Source: Acetivibrio clariflavus DSM 19732
GTDB taxonomy: Bacteria; Bacillota; Clostridia; Acetivibrionales; Acetivibrionaceae
Direction of reading: 5' to 3'
Assembly (NCBI RefSeq): GCF_000237085.1
Contig: NC_016627.1
Coordinates: 1,984,118 to 2,048,117 of the forward strand
DNA: 64,000 nt
In this document: positions 37,941 to 51,100 of the stretch, in pieces
Position numbering within the stretch: position 1 is the first letter of the stretch
Layout of the letters: each line of letters opens with the position of its first letter
Notes under the pieces: generated by a model
What the model was told of the DNA's origin: nothing
Databases searched by the model: none
What the model saw: only the letters and a program-made list of their open reading frames with translations
Program-made: the position numbers and the translations under genes

Positions 37941-38302
37941 AAATACTCCTTTCAAAATTACATAATTATTTTTGGTTTATGTTGGTGATAAAAGTGTTAT
38001 GTAAATATTTAAAAATTAATAATATTTCAAAATAAAGCTTGTTTATAGAATTTTTTCCTTAGCTTAGATATAAAAAGTTTATCATATAAAAACCGCTTGC
38101 AGCAATAGTTTTTGGAAAAACCTTAACAAAAGTAATTGAAACTGCTTTTAAGAAGCGACAAGGAATGGGGAATAAATATAAAATTTAAATTAGCTAAAGA
38201 AGGATTTTTAAATATTTAGTCGAAATATTTTATAAAGGCATTACTTAAAATATTTGGATACAACAGTTTGATTATAGTAACATCTGGAATGGATAAATAA
38301 GA
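37941..38302. other. AT-rich intergenic DNA
   Basis: It carries the hisF upstream region on its left edge. No convincing frame, hairpin or repeat found. Confidence 0.5.
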
Positions 38303-38490
38303 ATTCTTTTATAATTATTATATTTGTCTTGTTATTTTCAATACTTATTGGAATGTCAAATTCTTTTATTGTAACAGCAACAATAATCTCAAAATAAATA
38401 CAAAGGGCAATTTTGAGCAATCAATAAACAATACATATAATGCAAGTTTATATTATACCATAGCTATAAATAACGCTACTTTTCAAGCTT
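38303..38490 (+). pseudogene. Possible decayed membrane-sensor fragment
   Basis: One frame reads a membrane helix (NSFIIIIFVLLFSILIGMSN, then FIVTATIISK-stop) and another, starting about 10 bases later, reads KGNFEQSINNTYNASLYYTI and on to ATFQA-stop. Together they resemble the N-terminal TM and start of a sensory domain of a chemoreceptor or histidine kinase with a frameshift and truncation. No start codon or ribosome binding site. Tentative. Confidence 0.3.
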
Positions 38491-38535
38491 AATTCAAAGA
38501 TTTGCTACAAAAACAATACAAGGAGGAAACTCAAT

Positions 38536-39393
38536 ATGAAAAGGAATTCTTATCCCAAAGTACTTCATCTGTTACTGGTCGCATTCTTAATTCTAGCTCT
38601 ATTGCCTGGCTGTGCACAGAAAGTTGACTCAAGCGTAAAAGATAATGAATCCAAGTTATCCACTACAACAAATGCAACTACAAAAACTGAACCCGTACAG
38701 CAATCCAATGACAATACAGCAAAAGGTAATGTTGTAAAAGTTTCGCTTCCAATTGTTCCGCCATTGATTAATGAGAATAAAACAGGAGCTATTGTGGATT
38801 TGGTTAAGGCTATGGCAGCTGAATATAAAGACGGTGAAGTAACTATTGATGTTTATCCGATGGCCCGTTCAATAGAGAATATCATAAGTGGAACTGCAGA
38901 TTGCCATTGTCCGTATATTAAAAATCATAATGTTGCAGACAGCGATAATTTATTCTACTATACTACCGAAGAATTCGGAAAGGTTATCTTTGTACTTTAT
39001 TCAAATAAAAATGTTACCGGGTTAACACCTGAAAACGTGATGAGTGGAAAATATAAAGTTCAAATACAACCGGGACATAAAGAGTATCTTGGCGACTTGC
39101 CTGAAGCAACAATTGAATCGGGTTTGCAAATGGTTGATTCGGGTAGAATTGATGGATATATTGCAGCAATGAGTACCTGTGACCAAATAATTAAAGCAAT
39201 GCAACTCAAAAATATAAAAAGGCAGTATTATGATACTTTTGAAACAGCTATAATATTTAAGAAAACTGATGATGGAAAGCAAAAAAGAGATATATTCAAT
39301 ACTTTGATCAAGAAAATAAAAGAGAATGGTGAATATGACAGAATTATGGGTGAATTAAACAGCAAAGAAGTGTTTATTCCTGATGCGGAATAG
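38536..39393 (+). CDS. Extracellular solute-binding lipoprotein, family 3
   Basis: A 285-residue lipoprotein. The signal sequence ends in lipobox LLPGC (Cys about 26), followed by a Ser/Thr/Asn-rich tether (about 30-63). The remainder is SBP_bac_3-like: VDLVKAMAAEYKDGEVTIDVYPMARSI, a GTADCHC segment, and RIDGYIAAM near the hinge. Such proteins deliver amino acids or other polar solutes to ABC importers or sensors, but no permease or ATPase is adjacent. AGGAGG ribosome binding site. A terminator follows. Confidence 0.8.
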   Translation: MKRNSYPKVLHLLLVAFLILALLPGCAQKVDSSVKDNESKLSTTTNATTKTEPVQQSNDNTAKGNVVKVSLPIVPPLINENKTGAIVDLVKAMAAEYKDGEVTIDVYPMARSIENIISGTADCHCPYIKNHNVADSDNLFYYTTEEFGKVIFVLYSNKNVTGLTPENVMSGKYKVQIQPGHKEYLGDLPEATIESGLQMVDSGRIDGYIAAMSTCDQIIKAMQLKNIKRQYYDTFETAIIFKKTDDGKQKRDIFNTLIKKIKENGEYDRIMGELNSKEVFIPDAE

Positions 39394-39468
39394 TAAATCA
39401 TAAAGTTATTTATTCGTATAAGCAATACAAAGTAGCTCAAAACGTCCTTAAAGAGAACAGATTATTTT

Positions 39469-39502
39469 GGGGAATGTCTGAACAGCAAGACATTCCCTTT
39501 TG
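39469..39502 (+). terminator. Intrinsic terminator
   Basis: GGGAATGTCT (39470-39479) / AGACATTCCC (39488-39497) then TTTT. Confidence 0.88.
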
Positions 39503-39632
39503 TAATTTATGTGCGTCCAGTAAATTGATGTAAAATAGCAATATAAATAAAAAATCTTGTGTATAGTGGTAAATATTTGATAAGATTATTTTAAATAATT
39601 TCTTAGGCAGATATGTAGTAGGAGGAATGGCG

Positions 39633-40067
39633 GTGAAGCACTCATATATTTTTGAAGAAGGCAACTGGAAAGCCGAAGGTCTATATTTTGACCATGAGAA
39701 TAATAAGGTTGAAGTTTATGGAAAAACAACAATCCAACATTTGAAAGATGAATGGGTTTTGGATGGATTTATGGAGCTGAAAACAGAAAATCCGGAAAGA
39801 TTTTTTAATAAATATTCAATAAAACCGATATCAGATAAAAAAGATTATACAGAATGGACATCGGAGAATCCGGCATTGGGTAAACTGATTGGTAAATTTA
39901 TGATTATTGGAGATACTATTTTGTCATCCTATATTTCCGAAAACGGCATTTATTCCGGTACAGAATGCTTATATAAAATTGATGAAACCAAATATCTAAA
40001 CAGGGGCTTTGCTTTTAATGGAGAAAACAAACTTTCATCGTGGGAAGTCACGTTGGAACGTATTTAG
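39633..40067 (+). CDS. Hypothetical protein, about 145 aa
   Basis: A soluble-looking protein with alternating strands (SYIFEEGNWKAEGLYFD, KVEVYGKTTI), probably a small beta-barrel or lipocalin-like fold (inference). No known family recognised. GGAGG (39621-39625) directly abuts the ATG at 39627, too close to serve it. The in-frame GTG at 39633 is 7 bases away and is the likelier start. The next gene follows by 54 bases, so they may be co-transcribed. Confidence 0.65.
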   Translation: MKHSYIFEEGNWKAEGLYFDHENNKVEVYGKTTIQHLKDEWVLDGFMELKTENPERFFNKYSIKPISDKKDYTEWTSENPALGKLIGKFMIIGDTILSSYISENGIYSGTECLYKIDETKYLNRGFAFNGENKLSSWEVTLERI

Positions 40068-40121
40068 ATTCAGTAATTTATTTTATATTAGACAAAATAG
40101 TTAATTTAGGAGATTAAATTT

Positions 40122-40838
40122 ATGGAAGATAAGTATAAACTAGGGTTGTTTTTAGATCCTGGTCGAGAGAAATTAAATGCGATAAAATATTTAAGCAAAA
40201 CAGCATTAGCAAAATATCAAACTTTATTATATAAGTTGATAGACTGTATATACGATATTCAAAATAATAAAGTATTAACTCAATCCCATCTTAGTCTCCT
40301 TGAGGAAGGAATGAGGCAGCCATTGGAGCTGATATTCTCTGAGTATTCGGGGAAATATGCGGCGAAGCTTTCTCATAACTTTAATGAACCTAAAGAATTA
40401 TTTTATAAGTTAGCTAATGATAGCAATAGCAAAATCCGTTTTAATGCCGTTACATTAATGTTATGCAAACCTACAGAAGATGTAATAGAATATGTTTTGT
40501 CAAAATGTGTTAATGATAAAAGCAGTAGCGTCAGAAGAAAAGTTGCTGATGTCTGCTGTAGGTTAAATCAGGTAAAAATGATTGGAATATTGGAAAATCA
40601 GTTTGCTTTGGAAAAAAATGAATCAGTGAGACGTTCAATGGATTTTTCAATAAGATTGCTTAGAGACGGCTACATTTTAGAAGAAAAAGATACGGATATG
40701 TGTAATCTTTTAGTTGAGACATGCGAAGGAGAAATACTCGGTGTAATCTTAAAGAAGAGTGTTATCAGTGAATTCGGAATAAAAGCTATTGTTGAGATGA
40801 TTCGGCGAAACGGTGGATTACCATCAACACTATCATAA
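40122..40838 (+). CDS. HEAT-like repeat protein of unknown function
   Basis: A 238-residue all-helical protein. Residues about 85-180 show HEAT/ARM-like repeats (DSNSKIRFNAVTLMLCKP, DKSSSVRRKVADVCCRL, EKNESVRRSMDFSIRLL). These have the D-x-S-x-x-V-R-R pattern typical of PBS-lyase/HEAT scaffolds, which usually mediate protein contacts. The N-terminal 80 residues are helical without clear family. TTAGGAG lies before ATG. No partner is evident from context. Confidence 0.7.
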   Translation: MEDKYKLGLFLDPGREKLNAIKYLSKTALAKYQTLLYKLIDCIYDIQNNKVLTQSHLSLLEEGMRQPLELIFSEYSGKYAAKLSHNFNEPKELFYKLANDSNSKIRFNAVTLMLCKPTEDVIEYVLSKCVNDKSSSVRRKVADVCCRLNQVKMIGILENQFALEKNESVRRSMDFSIRLLRDGYILEEKDTDMCNLLVETCEGEILGVILKKSVISEFGIKAIVEMIRRNGGLPSTLS

Positions 40839-41035
40839 TTATACATTGTATGCTATATTTTGTTACTCATGAAGAAGGTTTTGATAAGAAATAATGTTTC
40901 AAGATATTATGTATTTTGTTTAAGGGACAATTTTGAACATATAAAGAACAAAGGAAATGATGTAAAGGAAATTAAACTGTAAAACTGAGTTTTGAGGATA
41001 TAATTTAATATTTGTGTATTCCTGGAGGAACAGCA

Positions 41036-41281
41036 ATGGAAGTCAGGATTGAAAGAGCAAAATTGGAGGATGCGGAATTAATACTGGAAGGTCAGAGAAA
41101 ATGCTTCTTGCCTTTATTAGAGAGGTATCAGGATCATGACCTTAACCCATGCAATGAGAAATTGGAAAGTATTCAAAAGAGCATTATTGAACATTATTTT
41201 TATAAAATCTTAGTGGATGGGAAATTTTCAGGAGCTGTATATGTTTGTGCTGAATTTTTCACCAAAGACACATTGATTTGA
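41036..41281 (+). pseudogene. Truncated GNAT acetyltransferase
   Basis: MEVRIERAKLEDAELILEGQ is a standard GNAT N-terminus and FYKILVDGKFSGAVYV its beta2-beta3 region. The frame then stops at about 81 residues, before the acetyl-CoA-binding Q/R-x-x-G-x-G/A motif. The missing half is not found in any frame, because the next gene begins at 41296. ATG 41036 has GGAGGA upstream. It is probably inactive and a deletion remnant. Confidence 0.65.
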
Positions 41282-41295
41282 GGGAGGACAATGAA

Positions 41296-41586
41296 ATGGA
41301 ATGCAAAAGCTTGGAGGAAGTTCGAAACAATATTGATAAAATTGATAACCAAATAGTTAAGCTTATTGCTGAAAGGGGTTTGTTTGTAAAACAGGCATCA
41401 AAATTCAAAAAAGACAGCAGCGATGTTAAAGCTCCCCAAAGAGTAGAAGCAGTTATTCAAAAAGTGAGGACTTTGGCAGCAGAGTATGGTGCAAATCCTG
41501 ATATGATAGAAAAGATATACAGAGTCATGATAGAAGGTTTTATAAACATGGAAATGGATGAATTTAAGAAAAGTAAAGGATTTTAA
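41296..41586 (+). CDS. Chorismate mutase type II / isochorismate-pyruvate lyase-like (PchB subgroup)
   Basis: A 96-residue three-helix AroQ-fold protein: EEVRNNIDKIDNQIVKLIAERGLFVKQASKFK, KAPQRVEAVIQKVRTLA and MIEGFINMEMDEFKK. The (A/P)PxRV segment after helix 1 and the ending resemble PchB, which has both chorismate mutase and isochorismate-pyruvate lyase activity; here mutase activity is the safer guess. The ATG at 41296 has GGGAGG 8 bases upstream (the frame opens at TTG 41278). No other aromatic-pathway gene is nearby. Confidence 0.8.
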   Translation: MECKSLEEVRNNIDKIDNQIVKLIAERGLFVKQASKFKKDSSDVKAPQRVEAVIQKVRTLAAEYGANPDMIEKIYRVMIEGFINMEMDEFKKSKGF

Positions 41587-42152
41587 GGAGATATTTTTAT
41601 TTGTGGTAAGGAAGGCTATACTTAACCTTTTTAGAAAATATGAGGACTTAAAATATTCGATTTTTAGGAGAATTTTAGCGTAATTGATAGGCTTAAAAAG
41701 CAAAAATTTCAAAAAGTAACCGAAAAAAATGCAAATATTAAAACCAAAACAGATCTTTTGAGAGATGTGCTGATTGAAATATAAAAAGTAATTCTTAAAA
41801 TAAAACAAAAATTTCTGTTGTTCTTTCTCTGCGTGAGACTGATTTTCGGAAGTGAAAAAAGCAGGGAAATTGTTCAGCGACTATTATGGAATGCAAAAAT
41901 AAAGTTGATATAAGAAGCGATAGATACCAAAAAAATTGATTTTATTGACTTTGTGCCAATGAAATCAATTTTTTTTATCGAACTTATGGAGATTGTATGA
42001 ATTAAGTGTTATAATTTATACTGTAAGTTCTTGAAAAATATTTTCACTTCATGTATAAATCCCTCCGAATGTATGTTTCAGAACTTATGGCATAAATATA
42101 TATTTTTTTACGTTTAATGTTTTATTTAAGTATTTTATGGGGGTAATGTATA
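41587..42152. other. Intergenic region before the giant surface-protein gene
   Basis: AT-rich. A frame near 41665-41782 reads VIDRLKKQKFQKVTEKNANI and on to LLRDVLIEI-stop but has no start codon, so it may be gene debris. A terminator lies at 41929-41978, and the last 170 bases probably hold the promoter of the giant gene. No riboswitch fold was recognised. Confidence 0.45.
41929..41978. terminator. Hairpin flanked by A-run and T-run
   Basis: AAAAAATTGATTT / AAATCAATTTTTTT arms (about 41930-41943 and 41962-41976) with an 18-base loop; usable in both directions. Confidence 0.65.
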
Positions 42153-45100
42153 ATGAAAAGAAAAATGAATAAGGGCTTAGCAGTATTGGTTATTGTTTTT
42201 ATGTTAACCAATTTGGTAATAAACTGCGCAGCCGCTTCTGAAAATGACAATGCAGGGGAGTATTTCAACATCTTTGGTGACAATTCCACAGGCCAATCTG
42301 ACATTGATACAGTAAAAAATCCCAAAATTTCCGATGGCATAAACAGTACATACTTTTCAGAAAGCTTTGACGGGAATAAAAAGGATATAATACTGCCTTT
42401 GGTAACGGAAGGAAAACAAAGCGAAGATTTTTCACCCTTAAAGGAGCATGTCACAGTAACAACTCAAGTTTTTGATAAATCTTTTCAATTAAGTGATGGA
42501 GTAAAAACTAATTCATTCTCTGTAATGTCCATTCCTTTAGGTGCAATTCCCGTTAATGAAGGTGAAATAAAAATTCTGAATGATGAAATGAGTGAAGAAA
42601 AATTTTCGAGCTACACTTTTGTATTTACACCTTCAACTACCGGCTGCTATAAAATAACAGCAACAGGTCCTGAAATTCCCTACATATACATATATGACAG
42701 CGATTACAATAGCCTGGGATGGAACCGTACATATCCGAAAATGAATGATTCTGTAGCGGCAAAGTTAATTAAGGATCAGCAGTATATAATAAACTTGTAT
42801 AGTGTAAGTTTTAACTATGCTACTGAGTTGTCAATAAGCAAATACGAGTCCGCATCAAATAACATTACGTATACCTTCATTGACAATACTTATACAATTG
42901 ATGAAAATGCTTCGGTAATAGTGACAGTCCCTTATATAGGAGCGGATATTTTATACGGGGTATTGGGAAGGGATATACTTATAGAAGCCAGGCTTTTAAA
43001 AGACGGAGTATTGATAGAATCAATTGATGAAATTCCATCAGACTGTATAAAGGGAGCAAGAGGAAATCCCGACGACAACGTATTGCAATTTGTATGTGAA
43101 TTCGGGAAAAAGGTTGAACATGGAGAATATACCATTGAAATAACCTGTAAAGATATTTCGGGTAACATAGTTATAGATACCTGTGAAAGTGCAATAACAA
43201 TAGGAAATCCGGTATCGGTTTACATGCCCTCCGATAGTGTGGTGTACACTGCAGATTCTTCTAATGATCAAAGAGTATATTTTAAAGATGTAAATACCGA
43301 CAGAGGAAAATTCTTAGTGTTTGACGGTGGTAAAATAATCGGAACAAGTAATTCTGTATATATTTATAGTACCAGAATTAGTTATGATGACTTTTTTTCG
43401 ACTTACAGCATTATAGACGGTGACTATGACTATAATAAATTTGAAAAAACTTTATATTATTCCAATATACCTTCCATAAATCTCAACGAGGTTTCAAAAA
43501 AAGAAAAGAGTTACGATGTTAAGCTTGTGACCGGGGTTTCGGAATATGATACCACCGCAAAATTAATACCTACCGACGTATTAATCCTCAATTATGCTTC
43601 CGCGAGCGGGCTTTACGATTCGGTTAACAATTTTAAAGTATATACGCAATTTTACAATATAAGAAATATAAACATGGATGATATTTCTGTTGAGTTGATA
43701 GATTTGTACGGAAATGTTGTAGCCAGAAAGACTGACTATATCTGCTACAGTGCGATAAACGACCAAAATCAGGCATATTTACAATTTAATATGCTTATTG
43801 AAAAGCCTTTGGAAGCCTACAAAAATTATAGCTTAAAAATCAGTTATCCGGATGAGTTTTATACAAATGTAAAAAGCTCATACATAACAGCTTATTCCGG
43901 AAGCGATTATTTAAGTCTCGGGACTCCGAAAGTATTGGATGCAGAAAAAACAATTATAAGCGTTTCGACATATAACGTAAATTCATGGCAGGAATACGAC
44001 GTGGTTTTAAATAGGATAAATAGCGGTTTGGAATTTCCTATTGCAGAGCTATCCAAAGTAAAGCCCGACAGATACGGTACCTTTGTATTGGATTTTTCAA
44101 AGGATACGAAAAGTTCTCTTCTGATTCCAGGAGAAGAATACAGCATTGTATTTTCATATAAATCCTCTTATGACAATTATACTCAATATGAAAGAGCAAG
44201 CTTTAAAGTACCGGCGAAGGATTATACTTCCGTTGGGGACAAAAGCGTTATATTTAATCCTCCGGTAATTCCGGAAACAATCACAGAAACCGAATTTACA
44301 ATCAGCGGATATGAGATTGAAAACGGAATTATAGGTGCCGGCAATGAAAACATTAATATTGAATTGGTGGCAGAAAACGAGGTTTACGGGGCCATTAAAA
44401 AAGATTCAATTAATAAAAGTTCATCGGTTTATAATGCAAATCCCAATTACAGCATGAGCCAGGTTACTATTACCGGTATACTGGAAGTAACTAAAAAATT
44501 AAAGGAAAATACACAGTACTACATAAGAATTAACGGAACGGATTATGAGTATTTCTATAATTCCCAGGAAAAGTTTATATACGGAGACATTAAAATAGAT
44601 CACTATTGCTCCGAGGCTGAATTTAAAGAAGGTTCAAACTCAATTGTACATGAGATTTCCGAAAGAGAATCCCTTAAACTTAGTTGTACCTTTGTTAAAA
44701 ACACTTCCGAAGATTTAAAACTTGTCATGAAAAATATTGATTCAGGAGAAGTAATAGAAGCAGGAAAATGGGATACAACTAAAAGTCATTTTAACGGGGA
44801 ATGTAAGGATATTTCAATAACTGTTGATATGTCGGGATTTGATAAAAATGAAATATATGACTTGTACATAAAGGACGGAGAAGAAGAGTACTCCTTAAAT
44901 AAGCATGTAAGAGTAATCGAGCCGATTAAAGCTTTCGGATTTACAGTGCAGGAAGCAGTATACGAAAGCAGCAAAATTACAGTTTCAATACCTTCCTGTA
45001 ACATAATAGACGGATATTCCTTTGATATCAAGGACTCCATGGATAATATCATCGACTGTGAAATCATTACTGATAGCATCAGATATGGTTCAAACAATTC

Positions 45101-48100
45101 CATGTATGTAGATATAAAAACAGATAGAGCTTTATCCTATGGAGTGTATTCCATTCGTATGTTCAATGAAAATTACAGGCTTATATATATGCAGCAATAC
45201 ACCGTTTCGGTTGAAAATTCAAGCCCGAATGTGGAATACATTCAGAATGGAATTCCGTATCTGATTTACGGAAAGAATCTTCCGGAAGAGGGAAACTACA
45301 CTGCCGATATTATGGATGTTAATAATATCAAAATCTTAAAACGTGGCATTTCTCTTGTAAAGAGAGAAGGCGAAAATATTTTGGAACTTAATGAAAATAA
45401 AATCGGCAGTTTACCTATCGGGTCTTATAATGTATCGGTAAATCTAAACGGAAGATTAATCGGAACTGTATACTTGAGTTATTCAGGACCTCTTCAATTA
45501 ATGCCTTTGGTTATTGCAAAGGAATGGGCAGATCCGAAAAGCAAAAGTACAATAATAAAAAGCAATAATGTTGAGCTATTGATAAAGACCATGTATTATA
45601 CAAAAGTACGATATGCTGAAAATTTTGAAGAGCTTCAAAGCAAGGAATATCAAACATTGACCAATACTATTTCTTATGAGTTTGAAACAGACAAAAAGCA
45701 AAAGATTCTTTATTTCCAGTTTGTCGATGACAACGGTCAAGAGAGTGAAATAATCACTTTCAAAGCCTATTATCCCGGAGAACCAAATGAAATTACAATT
45801 GTTTCTCCGGCTATAGACGAACCTATTGTTGACAATTTCCTAATAAGAGCTGAAGTTTTGGGAAATCCATACTCCGTATGGGCGGCGGTTAATATTCCCG
45901 AACCTGTGGTTACGGTAATGTCTGTTTCCCAAGTATACAAAAGCGGTAATGATAGTTGGATGATTCCCCTTACCCGTGAGGATGGTACCGATTATTATTA
46001 CTATGAGATGACACAGGGCAATATATGGTATTTTGACAGAATTGATGTTTATGCGGTGGATGAGTATGGAAATATAACAGGTTCTAAGTCCTTGATACTA
46101 TATGAGCCTGAAACACCGCCGACGACAGAACCTAATATTGAGATTACCAACCTTCAATCCTACTATAACAAAAGAAATATAACCGTATCGGGAATTAATG
46201 CTTATCCCGACAACAATGTAATAATATATGCCTATGAGGTTGATGATTATGGCAGAATTATCGGAACGTCCAACAGAATAACAGTTGTTGCCAATGAAGC
46301 TGGCAAATTTGAGGGAATGCTTAATTTATCAAAGGATGGACGCTGGCGGATTCATGCTTCGGATTCCCGCGGAAGAACAAGCTACAACTATTATACGAAA
46401 ATTGACACGGTGGCGCCTGTCTTAAAGAACTATTCTACAGTGGCCCAAGGAGTCAACAGTGTAAGGATTTCCTGGGATGTAAACGACACCAGTTCCTGTA
46501 CATACACTTTATGGAGAGACGGAAGACTAATAGAATCTCAATACAATGAAAAGCAGTATATTGCAACAGGCCTTACCAAAGGAAAGACCTATATTTTCAA
46601 AGTAATGGCGACCGATGCTGCAGGAAACAATTCCGAACCGGTTGAGATAACTGTAACTGTAGGAGATGAAGAAGCGCCGGGCATACCCCAAAACTTACGT
46701 GTAAGTTCCCATGCCGGAAAAAGTATAACCCTTTCATGGGATACCCCTACTGACAACAGTTATGTAGCAGGCTATGACATTTTCAGGGACGGTAAAAAGA
46801 TTGGTACAACATATACCACAACTTTCACAGACAAGGGATTAACAACAGGAACAGAGTATAGTTATTGTATAAAGGCTTTTGACCCGTCAATGAACTATTC
46901 GGACTTTAGTGAAACTATTGTACATTCTCCGGAAGCTCCGGTGATACGTGATGCATATGACGGAAGCTACAATGTTGTATCCCTGACGGCTAAAACGCTT
47001 ACCCTTAAGGCATTAACCGGGGATATATTAAACAACGACAAAATTTCCGTAACTTTTGATTATTCAAAGGATGGGGGAGAGAGTTGGTTTAGAATAAGCA
47101 ACAATGTAACAAGCTATACTACAACGCCTTCCGGTCTTCTGTTTACTACAACATGGAGAATCGAAAGCTATGATAGCGGAGATTATATTATAAGGTATAC
47201 CGTTACAGACCGTGACGGGTTTGCCGATGAAGACTTTTCACAAATTATACGCATACAAAAAACCGATGACTTTGTAAGTCCTAAAATTACATCTATTTTA
47301 CCATATCCGTCTTGCTTTAGGGACTCAATACCTCTGACAATTATAGCTGAAGACGACGTGGCATTAAGAAGAATAACTCTCCAAGGCTCTTTTGACGGTG
47401 TGATATGGTTTGACATAATTTCGGCCTCTATACCCGGCTCAAATAAAGTTTACAGCTGGTATTATAATCTGGATGTTTCCGGCATAAAAGAAGGATCTTA
47501 TTATATACGGGCAATCGCGGAAGACTCCAGCGGAAACTTTAGTAACAGTACTGAAACAGCGTCATATAACCAGTACATAATTGACAGAACTGCACCGGAA
47601 AAGATGGAAGATGTGACGGCAGTAGGCGATATAGGACTTATTGAAGTTAGGTGGGGATTAAATTCCGAACCTTATATAAAGAGTTTTACAGTTGAGCGTT
47701 CTCTAAATATAGATGGACCGTACCAAACTATAGCTGCAGAAGTAAAAGCGTTAAACTACTTTGATACCGATGTAAGACCGGGTGTGATGTATTATTACAG
47801 GGTAATCTGCAATGACGTTGCAGGAAACTCAAGTGTGCCCAGCGAGCCGGTAGCTGCAAAAGCTCTTGATATTGTCGAGATATCCGATAATGAGCCTCCG
47901 GTGATTAGTAGTTTGACACCTTATAACAACTCCACTGTCGGCAGCAATTTCACCATAGGTGTAACTGCTGAGGATAATGTCAAGCTTTCAGCGATATATG
48001 TTCAATACAGCACAGACAATACGATTTGGCATGATTTGCATATACATAATACTTCATATACCTTTGACGGATTTAGCAAAAATATGGATACAAGCATGTT

Positions 48101-51100
48101 CGAAACAGGTACAGTGCTGATGGTTAGAGCCTATGCCGTTGATGCCAAAGGTAATGTCGGAGACTATGTGTACAGGGATTATATAATTCATAACACCCCG
48201 CCTGCAAAGCCTGTGGTTAATGTAATAGCCAAAAACAGAGGCATTGAAGTATCATGGTCCTGTAATGATGAAAATATTCAAACCTTCAGGGTTTATAGAA
48301 AAACTACCGTTTCGAATTTCTTAACCGTTGTAGGGCAATATTCGAAATCAACCTTTGAAATTCTGGATCAGAACTTAGATCCATCATACCGTTATATATA
48401 TATGGTAGTTGCAGTTGATGTTTACGGCAATACATCATCTTCCGAGAGCATTCCTGTTTCTCCTTTGGATATAGATGATATAGCGCCCTTTGCAGATATA
48501 AACTGTATTTCATCTGCTGAAACGGGAGCTATTATTGAGTTTGACGCAAGCGGTTCGCAAGATAATATAGCCATTGCGAAATACGAATGGGATTTGGGAG
48601 ACGGCATAAAGAAGACAGGAGTAAAAGTCAGCCACTCTTACAGCAAAGAAGGGGTATATAAGGTGGTGCTTACTGTTACCGACCCTTCAGGAAACACAAA
48701 CTCCACTTCAAGGGATATAACAATTGTGAAGAAGGGAATGACGGGTACTATAAATGTTACCGTATTAGACGGTGACGGTAAAGGTTTAGCTTATACAAAT
48801 ATATATGTCAATTTAGGTGAGAACAATATCTTCAAGAAGACTACTGATATTAAAGGGGAGATTTCCCTGCAATTAGAGCCGGGGGCCTATAAAATAGGTG
48901 CCTACAGGGACGGATATGCTCCGCAGCAGCAGGATGTATTGATTGAGCTGGGAAAAGCAAACAATTTAACATTAGTGCTAAGGCAGTCCCAATTGGTAGT
49001 GGGCAGTCTTACTGCTACAAAAATGACTCTTCAGGAAATAAAGAATGCAGGCATTGATATAACGGCACCGGGCAATCAAAATGCTTTTCAATACAGTATT
49101 AATCTTGTATACGATAACAAGCCGTATAATATCGTTCATATAGCAACGGATAATTCTGAAAAAACTTTTGGAGGAAATCATATTGTGGGCGACAGAATTG
49201 TTCGTGTAGCCACAATAGGAAATACGGGTAACAATAACAGGGCACCGGTGGTGGTAATTCTTGATATTCCGGGTTCTGTAAGATGGCTCAAAGATTTCTT
49301 TGATGTAAAATTGCATTTGGTTAACACCATGGGAGAATATGACATAAACAACTGCGTAGTAAATTTAAATATACCTGCAGGTGTTTCCATAGTTGGCGGA
49401 AGTAAAGCAATTGAAAACATAGGCACGCTACCTGCCAGCGGCAGTAAGACCGTAAACTGGATAGTTCGGGGTGAAAAAGCCGGAAGCTACAACCTGTCTG
49501 CCGACTTTATCGGTATGCTTGAGTCATTTAATGAAGTTATATCTGCAACCTTTGTTTCGGATTCTCCCATTGTTGTGGAAGACAGTTCAAGGCTTAAACT
49601 TATAATTGAAGTGGAAGACAGGAGGTATATTGGAGATAAATTGTTGTACAGGGTAGGGTTTAAAAATGAAAGGAGCTCGGACTTAAACCGACCCAGTATA
49701 ACAATGCAGGATTCCGAATTTATCAGAAGTTATAAGACAACGGAAAGCATGGAGCTTGTAAAAACATCTTCCCAGGTTGTAAAGCCTGGAGAAATATTGT
49801 GGAACGAATACTTTATAGATCCAAAGTTTTTTATGGGTATTAACAGTCCTGTACTTGTCCTTAAAGAATATGCAGCAAAGGCTTTAGGCGGGATGAGAAT
49901 ACCGATAGAAATAAGACCGGTTGAATATGGCACTTTTGGAAGGGTAAAACCCAGCATATATGTTATTGACCCTGTTACAGGTAATGAAACAAAAGTAGAC
50001 TCCCTTGAACTTATAAAATACCGTTCAGGAGAAAATGATATAATGCCCGACTTAAAAATAAAGACAGGAAGAAGCATATCCGAAGATGTTATTGTAAAAG
50101 AAGCGTGTGAACTGACTATATCAAATGCACTCTTTGGAGTAACAGAGAAAATAACCACTGATAACAACGGTGAGTACATTTACAAAGGCGGAAGCATTGA
50201 TGATGTAATTGTAAATCCGACCAAGGGATTTAGCGACTACATTATTAGAGTTACATCGGACACAAATATATCCGATAGGTTAGTGGTACGGGTAATTGAT
50301 CAAAACGTTATATCCAAAGAGATCTTCGGAAGCATAAGAGGATGGGTCTACAATGAAGATGAGAGAAAGGGTATTGGAGGTGCAACGGTAACTGTTGGCT
50401 CTCACACATGCGTTACAGATAATATCGGTAGATTCCAGTTTGATTATATCATGCTTGATGACGACAAGATAACGGTAAAAGCGCCCGGTTTTCCGGAAAA
50501 AGTCTTTTATGAAAGATTAAGGGATGGAAGATACATTATACTAAAATTAGGTAAAGAGCCTGAAATTACTGAAGTTTCGTCAGCGTATTCCAGCAGCAGA
50601 AATAACAGGAGTGCCATCATTCCTTTGAATATTTTGGAAAACTCGGTTACATTCAAGATAACCGCAGATTTAAAAGATGCTGGAGATTTTATCTCGTATT
50701 TCTATAGAATTGTTGATAAATATGGGAATACAAAATATGAAGAAGCTTTCCAAACCAGCACTGTTACTATAAATAATATAAAATCAAAAATGTCGGTGGG
50801 AGACAGACTTCAGTTTGCGGTTAAAACCGGGGGAGAGTACGGTGAGTTTATATCCGAATATGTTGATGCAAAAATGACTTTAGCTCCCGAACTGAAAATA
50901 TTAAATCAGTTCACCTGGAGAAATCCGCCGTGGGATCAACCGGTAGAAATTTCAAGAGAAGCCTTTAATCCGAAAGTAACAAGTTTTAATAATGTTGTGA
51001 AATTTTTTACCCAATCGAGTGATGAACTTCCGTTCCCCGATGATTGCGGATTGTTTAAATCAACAAAACTTGTGCCGGTAACGCCAAGTATGAATCTTAA

